DNA of 64,000 nt from an uncultured Psychroflexus sp. (GTDB lineage: Bacteria; Bacteroidota; Bacteroidia; Flavobacteriales; Flavobacteriaceae), in NCBI GenBank assembly GCA_913062845.1, contig CAJXVZ010000004.1, forward strand, positions 30,011 through 94,010, written 5' to 3'. The position numbers and the translations under genes are program-made. Below the pieces are notes generated by a model. That model made no database searches and was not told the DNA's origin. It saw only the letters and a program-made list of their open reading frames with translations. Positions 17,958 through 25,946 of this stretch are shown here, in pieces. Numbering within the stretch: position 1 is the stretch's first letter; every line of letters begins with the position of its first letter.

Positions 17958-18847
17958 ATATAGCCAATAATTTTTTGAACATCTGTATCATATTGGAACC
18001 AATTGATATCAGTCTCCTTTCTATACCAGGTCAATTGTCGTTTTGCAAATCGTCTTGTGTTCTTTTTAATTTCCGCTTTAGCCTCTTCCAGGCTTAACTT
18101 ATTTTCAAAATATTGGAAAAGTTCTTTGTATCCAACTGTATTGAGCGCGTTCAAACCTTCATAAGGCAGTAGTTTTTTAGCTTCATCTATCAACCCTTCT
18201 TTAAACATATTATCGACGCGCTTTTCTATTCTTTGATAAATAATTTCACGATCTGCTGTCAATCCTATCTTTAATGAATTAAAACCCCTGTTAATTGTCT
18301 TTTGCCGTAGATAAAAGCTAAAAGTTTTACCTGTGCCTATACATATTTCCAATGCTCTTATAAGACGATGAGGATTTTCCTGATCTACCCGAGAATAATA
18401 TTCAGGGTCCAGGCTGCTTAGTTTCTTTTGTAAAGCTTCAATACCTTCGGTTTCATATAACTGATTTAGTTTTCTTCTAATTTGAGAATCTACCTTTGGA
18501 AAATCATTTAATCCTTCCAGAACGGCTTTTTGGTAAAGACCACTTCCACCGGTTAAGCATAAAACATCCTTATTTTGAAATAATTTCTCTATTCGATCTA
18601 TCGCGTCAATCTCAAATTTACCAACATTATATTCATCAAAAATTGAAATATGCTGGATGAAATGATGTTTTACAGCATTCAATTCTTCAGTTTCAGGAAC
18701 TGCCGTTCCTATTTTCATTTCCTTAAAAAACTGTCTGGAATCGCATGAAATTATTTCAGTGTTTAAGGCCTTGGCTATTTCTATACTGATTCGGGTCTTA
18801 CCAATTGCTGTTGGACCTACAATGCTTATAAGCGTTTTGTTCTTCAT
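17933..18847 (-). CDS. miaA: tRNA dimethylallyltransferase
   Basis: This 304-residue enzyme adds a dimethylallyl group to N6 of A37 in tRNAs that read UNN codons. It shows the P-loop (GPTAIGKTRIS), the substrate motif DSRQFFKEMKIGTAVP, LTGGSGLYQKAVLEG and the C-terminal FAKRQLTWYR motif. Its start overlaps the stop of the ion channel gene by 4 bp, so it is co-transcribed with that gene and the nuclease upstream. Confidence 0.95.
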   Translation of the reverse strand: MKNKTLISIVGPTAIGKTRISIEIAKALNTEIISCDSRQFFKEMKIGTAVPETEELNAVKHHFIQHISIFDEYNVGKFEIDAIDRIEKLFQNKDVLCLTGGSGLYQKAVLEGLNDFPKVDSQIRRKLNQLYETEGIEALQKKLSSLDPEYYSRVDQENPHRLIRALEICIGTGKTFSFYLRQKTINRGFNSLKIGLTADREIIYQRIEKRVDNMFKEGLIDEAKKLLPYEGLNALNTVGYKELFQYFENKLSLEEAKAEIKKNTRRFAKRQLTWYRKETDINWFQYDTDVQKIIGYIKKSIHHQ

Positions 18848-19656
18848 CGGTCTTTATTCAGCGAGTAACCACATTGGTGACAAACCTTGGCTCGGTCAGG
18901 ATGTCTGTCTTCTCCGCAATTGAAACAGGATTGTGTATTGTTATGTTTAGTTGTGCCTGATGTAGCATATTCCGCACCTACAATACCTGTTGGAACAGCA
19001 ATTATGCCATATCCAAGAATCATCACTAAAGTTGCTATAAATTGTCCAACAGGAGTTACGGGATGAATATCACCAAAACCTACTGTTGTAAGGGTGACGA
19101 TAGTCCAGTATATGCTTCGGGGTATAGACGTAAAACCATGTTCAGGACCTTCAACAAGGTACATCAAAGTCCCGACAATAAAGGAAACGATGATTACACT
19201 GTACAAAAACACAAAGATCTTGGGTAAACTGGACCTTATTGCTACAGCCAAACGATTGCCTGCTCCAATGTATTTCGTTATTTTTAAAATTCTGAATACC
19301 CTAAGCAACCTGAGGGCTCTAAGTGTTAAAAGCGGCGAATTACCAACAATGATAAGGCTTAAATAAAGTGGTAGCGTAGAAAGAAGATCTACTATGCCGT
19401 AGAAGCTGAAAATGTACTTAAAGGGTTTATTGGTACAAACAATTCTGAGTACATATTCTATGCTGAATAAAATAGTAATGACCCACTCTGCGATAAGAAA
19501 AAACTCCAGATAGGCCATGTGAATTGAAGATACGCTATCAAGCATGACTAAAATCAGGCTCAAAATAATTACGATAATGAGAATGACATCAAACCATTTG
19601 CCGGCTGGTGTATCTGCCTCGTAAATGATTTCATGTAGTTTTTCTCTCCAACTCAT
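18844..19656 (-). CDS. Voltage-gated-type K+ channel with C-terminal zinc ribbon
   Basis: This 270-residue inner-membrane ion channel has an ion-transporter fold of six hydrophobic helices. An S4-like segment carries regularly spaced Arg residues (LRALRLLRVFRILK). The selectivity filter reads TLTTVGFGD, typical of K+ channels. After the last helix, about 35 cytoplasmic residues contain two CxxC pairs (CFNCG and CHQCG), a probable zinc ribbon. It sits between a nuclease gene and miaA with 4-bp overlaps on both sides. Gating and physiological role are not evident. Confidence 0.85.
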   Translation of the reverse strand: MSWREKLHEIIYEADTPAGKWFDVILIIVIILSLILVMLDSVSSIHMAYLEFFLIAEWVITILFSIEYVLRIVCTNKPFKYIFSFYGIVDLLSTLPLYLSLIIVGNSPLLTLRALRLLRVFRILKITKYIGAGNRLAVAIRSSLPKIFVFLYSVIIVSFIVGTLMYLVEGPEHGFTSIPRSIYWTIVTLTTVGFGDIHPVTPVGQFIATLVMILGYGIIAVPTGIVGAEYATSGTTKHNNTQSCFNCGEDRHPDRAKVCHQCGYSLNKDR

Positions 19657-21020
19657 AATTCTAATATTTTAAAGCGATTTGGATATTGTCTTAAATAACT
19701 CTGAACGATATGTTTTGCATCACGGTGATGTTCTACAGGCGTAATAATCCGCTCTAAAATGCTGGTGTTTGTAATCTGTAAATTTAAACTAAAATAACCA
19801 AATCCATAAACCTGACCGGATTTTATCCATATCAGAGATTTTTCGCTTGTTTCACGACCTTTTCCGATAAGTATGAAATTGTCATTTTCAAAACTGTATT
19901 TGTTAATGAGTTGATCAACTCTATTGTTGTAGACGTTTGAAGATTCTTTGCCAACGCACGCACCATAACAGGTTTTGATACCATAATTAAAACATGCTTT
20001 TTGACTGGAACCAAGTACTGTTTTATTCAGGCAGAGCTCATGTTCTTCTACGACATTTTCAATAAAGCTCCTTGCAGATTGTAAGCTGGAGAAAGTTGTC
20101 AAAAAATCGGTTTTTTCATTATTTTTTTTAATCTTAAGGGTTTTATAACCAAATTTATCCTCAGAAATCACCACACCATGTGTGAATCGGGTTTTAGTGA
20201 GTGCCCTGTTATATTTTGGTTTTAGCGTTTTTATGTATTGATTTTCTTTCAACAGCGCCATTAATTCGTTGCCTGTTTTCTCAAAACGAACCTCTTCTGT
20301 GAGTTTCTGTAGAGTTTTTGATTTTGAGCCTGGATTGGTAAAGTGCTGGTTTACCCTTTTGTAGATGTTTTTGCTTTTACCAACATACAACAATTCTCCA
20401 TTTTCATTGTAAAAAAAATAAACTCCAGAAGATTTTGGTAAGGGGTCAAGAAGTCTCAAGAGTTTTGAGTCTACCTGTTTTTTTGGCTTTACTCGAATAT
20501 GATCAGTAAGAATATTTTTATCCCTGTCTTTGTCCAAAAGTATTTTAAGAAGAGCCACAGTTGCGCGAGCGTCACCTTCTGCACGATGTCTTTTGCTTAA
20601 GGGAATACCAAGTGATTTTGTAAGTTTTCCAAGGCTGTAGGAAGGCAGATCCGGAAGTAGTTTTTTGGATAATTCGACTGTACATAAGGATTGTCTCTGA
20701 TAGTCATACCCCAAACGATCAAACTCTGTTTTAAGTAACCTGTAATCAAATTTTGCATTATGTGCTACAATGATACAGCCTTCTGTAATTTCAATTATAC
20801 GTTTGGCCACTTCATAGAACTTCGGCGCATACCTTAGCATTTCCTGATCAATGCCTGTAAGCTTAACCACGAAGGATTGAATTTTTCTTTCGGGATTAAT
20901 GAGGCTTGAAAATTTATCAACAATATCATGACCGTCAAACTTAAATATTGAAATTTCGGTAATACCTTCTTCATTGTATTTTCCGCCTGTGGATTCTATG
21001 TCGAGTACTGCGTAGATAAT
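19653..21020 (-). CDS. DnaQ-like exonuclease fused to UvrC/Cho-like GIY-YIG nuclease; non-ATG start
   Basis: The track starts this gene at Met 20870, but the frame is open and clearly coding for 50 codons further upstream. That stretch supplies the exonuclease Exo I motif (LDIESTGG), essential to the DEDD family. No ATG, GTG or TTG precedes it before the in-frame TAA at 21027-21029. Only ATA, ATT or ATC at 21023, 21020 or 21017 are available, so an Ile-type start codon is likely (ATT chosen here). Domains: DEDDh exonuclease at about 1-175 (VAHNAKFDYR, HRAEGDARAT), GIY-YIG at about 205-285 (GVYFFY, LLYVGKSK), then a UvrC-like cysteine motif (CFNYGIKTCYGACVG). It is probably a DNA repair nuclease resembling Cho or the UvrC N-terminal half. 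It overlaps the channel gene by 4 bp. Confidence 0.82.
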   Translation of the reverse strand: MIYAVLDIESTGGKYNEEGITEISIFKFDGHDIVDKFSSLINPERKIQSFVVKLTGIDQEMLRYAPKFYEVAKRIIEITEGCIIVAHNAKFDYRLLKTEFDRLGYDYQRQSLCTVELSKKLLPDLPSYSLGKLTKSLGIPLSKRHRAEGDARATVALLKILLDKDRDKNILTDHIRVKPKKQVDSKLLRLLDPLPKSSGVYFFYNENGELLYVGKSKNIYKRVNQHFTNPGSKSKTLQKLTEEVRFEKTGNELMALLKENQYIKTLKPKYNRALTKTRFTHGVVISEDKFGYKTLKIKKNNEKTDFLTTFSSLQSARSFIENVVEEHELCLNKTVLGSSQKACFNYGIKTCYGACVGKESSNVYNNRVDQLINKYSFENDNFILIGKGRETSEKSLIWIKSGQVYGFGYFSLNLQITNTSILERIITPVEHHRDAKHIVQSYLRQYPNRFKILEL

Positions 21021-21153
21021 TATTTTTTAAAGTAGTAATTTCAATAAATCTAAAAATAAATAGGAGAAATTGGTTTCCTGTTATTAAAAAATTGTTGTTA
21101 ATTCTATGATCAATGAAAACTGATCACCAGTAAATCTATTAATTAAATTGGCA

Positions 21154-21819
21154 TTACCAGGCGCTGTTTTTTCTTTTGCCAAATATCTTACTGCCAATTC
21201 TTACCATTGTGCTGTGGTGTTCTAGAGCTAATTTATAATCACCACTCATACCCATGGATAAGGTATCAAAGCGGTATTGGTCTTTTAATTCAAAATATAA
21301 GTTTTCCAGCTGTGAGAATTCACGATGAATTTGAGCTTCATCATCTGTAAATGTAGCCATGCCCATCAAGCCAACAACTTTTACATGCTTGAAGTTCTTC
21401 AAATTATCACTTTGTAGAATACCCATCAATTCATCTTTGCCTAACCCAAACTTAGAGTCCTCTTCCGCAATTTTTAATTGCAATAAGCATTGTATTTGAC
21501 GGTCTTCGTTTTGAGCTCTTTTGTTTATTTCTTTCAATAGCTTTAAACTGTCTACTGCATGAATCAAGTGCACATATTTTGCCATATACTTCACTTTATT
21601 GCGTTGTACATGCCCAATCATATGCCATCGGATATCTTTTGGTAATGCTTCAAATTTATCGGTCATTTCCTGAATTTTGTTTTCCCCAAAATCTCTGTGA
21701 CCTGCATTGTAAGCTTCAAGAATATCTTCATTTGGTTTGGTTTTGGAAACTGCTACCAAAGTAATCTGATCACCTAATTCAGATTTTATTATTTCTAAGT
21801 TGTCTTTTACATCTGCCAT
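21154..21819 (-). CDS. yggS: YggS-family pyridoxal-phosphate homeostasis protein
   Basis: This 221-residue PLP-binding TIM-barrel protein is thought to buffer or deliver PLP and affect amino-acid pools; no catalytic turnover is established for the family. It shows the PLP-lysine motif (VAVSKTKPNEDI), DFGENKIQEM, WHMIGHVQRNK and the C-terminal phosphate-binding MVRIGSKIFGKR. It follows the DUF1015 gene by about 10 bp in the same operon. The 133-bp gap between it and the exonuclease gene has no clear terminator. Confidence 0.93.
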   Translation of the reverse strand: MADVKDNLEIIKSELGDQITLVAVSKTKPNEDILEAYNAGHRDFGENKIQEMTDKFEALPKDIRWHMIGHVQRNKVKYMAKYVHLIHAVDSLKLLKEINKRAQNEDRQIQCLLQLKIAEEDSKFGLGKDELMGILQSDNLKNFKHVKVVGLMGMATFTDDEAQIHREFSQLENLYFELKDQYRFDTLSMGMSGDYKLALEHHSTMVRIGSKIFGKRKNSAW

Positions 21820-21829
21820 CTTTCCTTAT

Positions 21830-23068
21830 TTAAAATTCATAAATAGTAACTCCGCTTCTAAGTTTAGGCTCTATATAAGTTGTTTTAGGCGGCATTACAA
21901 ATCCTTCATCGGCTATACTTTTTATATCTTCTATATCCGGAGGTAACATTCCAAATCCAACTCTGAATTCACCCTGGTCTATAACACTTTTTACGTAGGC
22001 CATATCTTTTTGACCTTTAACATAATCTATTCTGCTATCGTTTTTGAGATCCGTAATGTCCAAAATAGGTTTTAATACTGTTCTATATAGAATTTGTGCA
22101 TCCAGTTCCTCAAGCGCATTGTCAAAATTATAGTTCGTTTTTCTTAGATACAAGGAGTAAAACTCACCATCCAGATACATACTGAAGTGATGCTTTTTGT
22201 TTGGTTTGTAATATGTTTCACCACGGTTTTCAATTTTGAAAAACTCATCCAATTTAATCAGGAATTCATCCTTGTCCAAACCATTGAGATCTTTGACTAA
22301 TCGGTTGAATTCATGTATTTCTAATTGTTTTTCTGAGATCAGAAAACTCATGAAATAGTTATAATCCTCATCTCCTGTATGCTCTGGATTTTCAGCTTTC
22401 ATTTTTTCAGACAAAAGGGCGGAGGAAGCACATCTGTGATGTCCGTCTGCAATGTAGATACTTTGCATTTTTGCAAAATTCTCTTCTATGGTCTTTATGT
22501 CATCCTCATCTTCCAATAGCCACAAATAATGAGTTTCTCTTGAGGTGGTTGTAAATTCAAATTCTGCCCTGTTTTGGCTATGTTTGTCTATTATAGATTC
22601 AATTTCCTGATTTTGCGTATAAGTCAATAAAACAGGATCAGCATTAAAGTTAACCGTTTTTAAGTACTCAGAGAACAAATTTTCTTTTTCAGAAATGGTG
22701 TCTTCGTGTTTTTTTATTTTTCCGTTCAGGTAATCATTGCAACTGCTTTTGGCTACTATGCCTGTAAATACTTTCTTGTTTCTTACCACAATTTTATGGA
22801 TGTAGAACATAGGTTTGTCATCTTTAATGAAGATGTTGTCCTCTTTAAATTCTAAAAACCTGTTCTTTACAAGCCTGAAGCGCTGCTGACCGGAGATTTC
22901 CCTGTGATATTTATATCCGGGATTGACGATCTGCAAAAACGAAAATGGATTATAATCCAGTCTGGCTTCACGTTCTTTTTTAGAATAGCTTTCATAAGGG
23001 CGTGAAGAAATAAGGCTAACCATATCCCTTGTTGGCCTGGTCGCACGAAATGCCTTAACTATAGACAT
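21830..23068 (-). CDS. DUF1015 family protein
   Basis: This protein of about 412 residues has the DUF1015 signature YIADGHHRCASSALL and an N-terminal FRATRPTRD segment. The track starts 23 codons earlier, inside the upstream dehydrogenase. I chose the Met of MSIVKAF at 23068, which begins one base after that gene's stop and matches the usual family N-terminus. Its function is not established; the ADGHHR motif suggests a phosphate- or metal-binding active site. In other Bacteroidota I recall the family next to serine-biosynthesis genes; here the neighbours are hbd and yggS. Confidence 0.8.
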   Translation of the reverse strand: MSIVKAFRATRPTRDMVSLISSRPYESYSKKEREARLDYNPFSFLQIVNPGYKYHREISGQQRFRLVKNRFLEFKEDNIFIKDDKPMFYIHKIVVRNKKVFTGIVAKSSCNDYLNGKIKKHEDTISEKENLFSEYLKTVNFNADPVLLTYTQNQEIESIIDKHSQNRAEFEFTTTSRETHYLWLLEDEDDIKTIEENFAKMQSIYIADGHHRCASSALLSEKMKAENPEHTGDEDYNYFMSFLISEKQLEIHEFNRLVKDLNGLDKDEFLIKLDEFFKIENRGETYYKPNKKHHFSMYLDGEFYSLYLRKTNYNFDNALEELDAQILYRTVLKPILDITDLKNDSRIDYVKGQKDMAYVKSVIDQGEFRVGFGMLPPDIEDIKSIADEGFVMPPKTTYIEPKLRSGVTIYEF

Positions 23069-23069
23069 A

Positions 23070-23960
23070 TTATGAGGTAAATTGTGAGGATACTTTTTCT
23101 GCTTTTCTGCTTTCTGAATAATCGTAAAAACCTTCACCCGACTTCACGCCCAATTTACCGGCTCTTACCATGTTTACCAATAAAGGACAAGGTGCGTATT
23201 TCGGATTCTTAAAACCATCGTACATGACCTCGAGAATAGAAAGGCATACGTCTAATCCTATGAAATCGGCCAGCTGCAATGGTCCCATGGGATGGGCCAT
23301 GCCAAGCTTCATAACAGTATCAATTTCCTCAACGCCGGCAACATTATTATAGAGTGTTTCAACGGCCTCATTTATCATTGGCATTAAAATACGGTTGGCA
23401 ACAAAACCCGGATAGTCATTGACCTCAGTAGGTACTTTATCAAGTTTCTTTGATAATTCCAGAACAGTATTGGTAGTTTCATCAGAAGTATTGTAACCTC
23501 TTATGACTTCAACGAGTTTCATCACAGGAACCGGATTCATAAAGTGCATACCAATAACCTGTCCTGGTCTTTTTGTAACTGCAGCTATCTTTGTGATAGG
23601 GATTGAACTTGTGTTGGTTGCCAATATGGTGTCTTCCGGACAAACTTCATCTAAAGTTTTAAATAATTCAAGTTTTATCTTTTCATTTTCTGTGGCTGCT
23701 TCAACAACCAGACCAGAATACTCCGCGCCTTTTTCAAGATTGGTGAATGTGGTTATATTTTCTAAAGTATTCTTTTTGTCTTGTTCAGAAATTTTTTCTC
23801 TGGCCACCATTCTGTCTAAATTTTTAGTAATAGTAGCAACACCTTTATCAAGGCTCTCCTGTGAGATGTCGATTAAACTTACTTTATAGCCGTATTGTGC
23901 AAATGTATGAGCAATTCCATTCCCCATCGTACCTGCACCTATAACTGCAATATTTTTCAT
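23070..23960 (-). CDS. hbd: 3-hydroxyacyl/3-hydroxybutyryl-CoA dehydrogenase
   Basis: This 296-residue NAD(P)-dependent enzyme oxidises or reduces the 3-hydroxy group of short acyl-CoAs. It has the Rossmann motif GAGTMGNGIAHTFAQ, the substrate motif GMHFMNPVPVMKLVEVI with its catalytic His, and FVANRILMPMINEA in the C-terminal helical dimerisation domain. Length is typical for the single-function HBD type rather than multifunctional FadB. It lies 11 bp from the oxidoreductase gene and 1 bp from the DUF1015 gene, suggesting one transcript. Confidence 0.9.
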   Translation of the reverse strand: MKNIAVIGAGTMGNGIAHTFAQYGYKVSLIDISQESLDKGVATITKNLDRMVAREKISEQDKKNTLENITTFTNLEKGAEYSGLVVEAATENEKIKLELFKTLDEVCPEDTILATNTSSIPITKIAAVTKRPGQVIGMHFMNPVPVMKLVEVIRGYNTSDETTNTVLELSKKLDKVPTEVNDYPGFVANRILMPMINEAVETLYNNVAGVEEIDTVMKLGMAHPMGPLQLADFIGLDVCLSILEVMYDGFKNPKYAPCPLLVNMVRAGKLGVKSGEGFYDYSESRKAEKVSSQFTS

Positions 23961-23971
23961 AGTTGTTTATT

Positions 23972-24931
23972 TTAAAATTTTTCAATTATTGATTTTGCGA
24001 CCTTCAAAGCGTCCGCCGCTTCTCTGTAGGTGACAGCCGTTGGTGTATCTTCATTAATGCTTTTTGCAAAACTTTCCAGTTCGTCCAAAATGGCGTTATT
24101 TTCAACAACTTGTGGATTATCAAAATATATTTGTTTTTTCACACCTTCTGCATTTTGAAGAATCATATCAAAATCTCCTGGTTTTTCAGGAGCATTTTTC
24201 ATTTTCACTACTTCTGATTTTTTTTCCAGAAAATCGACCGAAATGTAGGCATCTCTCTGGAAGAATCTGGCTTTTCTCATATTCTTCAGAGATATTCGGC
24301 TTGCTGTAAGATTGGCTACACAGCCATTTTCAAACTGAATCCTGGCATTGGCAATATCCGGTGTTTCGCTAATCACTGATACGCCACTGGCATTGATTGA
24401 TTTTACTTTAGATTTTACAACGCTTAGAATAGCGTCAATATCATGAATCATTAAATCCAGTACAACCGGTACATCTGTTCCTCTTGGATTGAATTCGGCC
24501 AGGCGATGCGCTTCAATAAACATCGGATTTTTAATTTTTGGAGCACTCGCTATAAAAGCCGGATTGAACCTTTCAACATGACCAACCTGACCTTTGACGT
24601 TGTGTTTCTCTAAAAGGTCAATAAGCGCTTCAGCTTCATCTATAGTGTTGGTGATAGGTTTTTCTATAAAAGTATGTTTGCCAGCTTCAATGGCCTGTTT
24701 TGCCATATCGTAGTGTGCAAGTGTTGGCGTAACAATATCAATGACATCTACATCATCTATTAATTTTTGATAATCATCATAATATTTATAACCGTACTGA
24801 CGGGTTATGGTTTTTGCATCAAATTCATTTGTATCATAAAAACCAACCAGCTCGTAAGCTTCTGAAGATTCTGCCAGCCTGAGATGTATTCTCCCTAGAT
24901 GACCAGCACCAACCACACCTATTTTTAGCAT
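23972..24931 (-). CDS. Gfo/Idh/MocA family oxidoreductase
   Basis: This 319-residue NAD(P)-dependent oxidoreductase has an N-terminal Rossmann fold (GVVGAGHLGRIHLRLA), the EKPIT motif carrying the conserved Lys, and a C-terminal alpha/beta domain. Family members act on sugars, inositols or related carbonyl compounds; the substrate cannot be told. It is the first gene of a long minus-strand run reaching miaA. Confidence 0.85.
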   Translation of the reverse strand: MLKIGVVGAGHLGRIHLRLAESSEAYELVGFYDTNEFDAKTITRQYGYKYYDDYQKLIDDVDVIDIVTPTLAHYDMAKQAIEAGKHTFIEKPITNTIDEAEALIDLLEKHNVKGQVGHVERFNPAFIASAPKIKNPMFIEAHRLAEFNPRGTDVPVVLDLMIHDIDAILSVVKSKVKSINASGVSVISETPDIANARIQFENGCVANLTASRISLKNMRKARFFQRDAYISVDFLEKKSEVVKMKNAPEKPGDFDMILQNAEGVKKQIYFDNPQVVENNAILDELESFAKSINEDTPTAVTYREAADALKVAKSIIEKF

Positions 24932-24945
24932 ATTTACATTTTTTT

Positions 24946-24953
24946 CAAAAATA
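24946..24953 (-). promoter_or_regulatory. Predicted -7 box TATTTTTG for the oxidoreductase operon
   Basis: Read on the minus strand, TATTTTTG fits TAnnTTTG and lies 14 bp before the ATG at 24931. A -33 element is not obvious. Confidence 0.4.
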
Positions 24954-25076
24954 ACATTTCTTTTTTGAATTGGCTTTAATGCGCATGATGCTTTAACCTA
25001 AATTATTGGTTTTTTAATAAATCTGTTTTTCGGTTTTAGTTTTATCTTTATTAAAGTATTTTTAATGGGCGTGACT

Positions 25077-25367
25077 TTATCTGCCGGACTTGTATTTCTC
25101 TCTGTACACCATTTTTTGCTGCTCTCGTTCTATCAGAAGTCTTGCTAAAATAACCCCATTGGTTTCATCTTCTTTTTTGTTGGCCAGTGCCTGCTTTGCC
25201 TTTTCTTCTGAAACATCTATTCGGTACAATATACTGATAAGTTTATTAAAGTCATAAGACACCAGGTTGTCCAGATATCCAGCCAATTTCTGAAATTTCA
25301 AATCAAATGATGAAGCTGTATCCTGCAATTGAAGATGCTCAAATATTAGTGATAAAGCTTTTTGCAT
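25077..25367 (-). CDS. Small conserved hypothetical protein
   Basis: This 96-residue protein has no signal peptide, membrane helix or motif I recognise. It looks mostly helical, with a charged Lys/Glu/Arg-rich C-terminal half. It lies 5 bp downstream of the thioredoxin-like gene, which supports a real, co-transcribed gene. I cannot give a function. Confidence 0.6.
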   Translation of the reverse strand: MQKALSLIFEHLQLQDTASSFDLKFQKLAGYLDNLVSYDFNKLISILYRIDVSEEKAKQALANKKEDETNGVILARLLIEREQQKMVYREKYKSGR

Positions 25368-25372
25368 AAAAT

Positions 25373-25840
25373 TTATTTTAAAACCTGCAGTATTTTTTTA
25401 CTGCTCATATATTGAAAATATCTGGATAATAATTTGAAGTCTTTATCTAAGATCACCATTGTAGGGGCAACAAATTGACCATCTCTTAATGCCAGCAATT
25501 GGGCAATTTGATGAATGGGGTTTCTCGTTTTTCCTACCTGATCATTCGTAAAAGTTTTCCCTCCAAAAGTAAATTCAACATCAGATTCAGCATCAAAACG
25601 GACAGCATAATAATTTTCGTTGAGAACTTCAATAACTTTCGGATTTGTAAACACTTTTCTGTCCATTTTTTTGCAATATACGCACCAGTCGGTATAAAAA
25701 TCTATAAAAACTGGTTTCGGATTTTCATTCAAAGCCACTTCTAACTCTTCAAACGCCAACCAATTTATAGAATTCTCGTTTTGAGCATGCATATCAAAAC
25801 TCAAAAAACAAATGACAACAACTAGTACTAGTTTACTCAT
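25373..25840 (-). CDS. Exported thioredoxin-like protein
   Basis: This 155-residue protein has a short Sec signal peptide ending near MHAQ. The thioredoxin-like fold shows FIDFYTDWCVYCKKM with a CVYC redox motif, resembling the DsbD C-terminal and DUF255/thioredoxin_7 groups. It probably works as a periplasmic disulfide reductase or maturation factor. It lies 3' of the TonB-dependent receptor gene on the same strand, about 107 bp away with a palindrome between them, so it may be linked to that receptor's function; this is inference. Confidence 0.8.
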   Translation of the reverse strand: MSKLVLVVVICFLSFDMHAQNENSINWLAFEELEVALNENPKPVFIDFYTDWCVYCKKMDRKVFTNPKVIEVLNENYYAVRFDAESDVEFTFGGKTFTNDQVGKTRNPIHQIAQLLALRDGQFVAPTMVILDKDFKLLSRYFQYMSSKKILQVLK

Positions 25841-25845
25841 TATTC

Positions 25846-25859
25846 ATCACTTAAGTGAT
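25846..25859. promoter_or_regulatory. Perfect 14-bp palindrome before the thioredoxin-like gene
   Basis: ATCACTTAAGTGAT is a perfect palindrome 5 bp upstream of the thioredoxin-like start and downstream of the TonB receptor. It could be an operator for a dimeric regulator or chance in AT-rich DNA. Confidence 0.3.
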
Positions 25860-25946
25860 ATCCAAATTTAGTTCAAATATTTAAAATACGCATGGCATAC
25901 ATCTCTCCAATGGGGAGACCGAGAGGAGCTTTCAATAGTGGCTTCT

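Noticed and set aside
23069-23137. 23-codon N-terminal extension of the DUF1015 gene
   Set aside because: It lies inside the dehydrogenase gene and reads as lysine/glutamine-rich shadow sequence; MSIVKAFRATRP is the typical start.
23503-23889. 128-residue plus-strand ORF opposite the hydroxyacyl-CoA dehydrogenase
   Set aside because: It is fully antisense to a well-conserved gene, lacks recognisable motifs and has Ser/Phe/Leu-rich composition typical of a reverse-frame shadow.
25819-25830. Palindrome ACTAGTACTAGT
   Set aside because: It lies within the signal-peptide coding part of the thioredoxin-like gene and is most simply explained by codon content.
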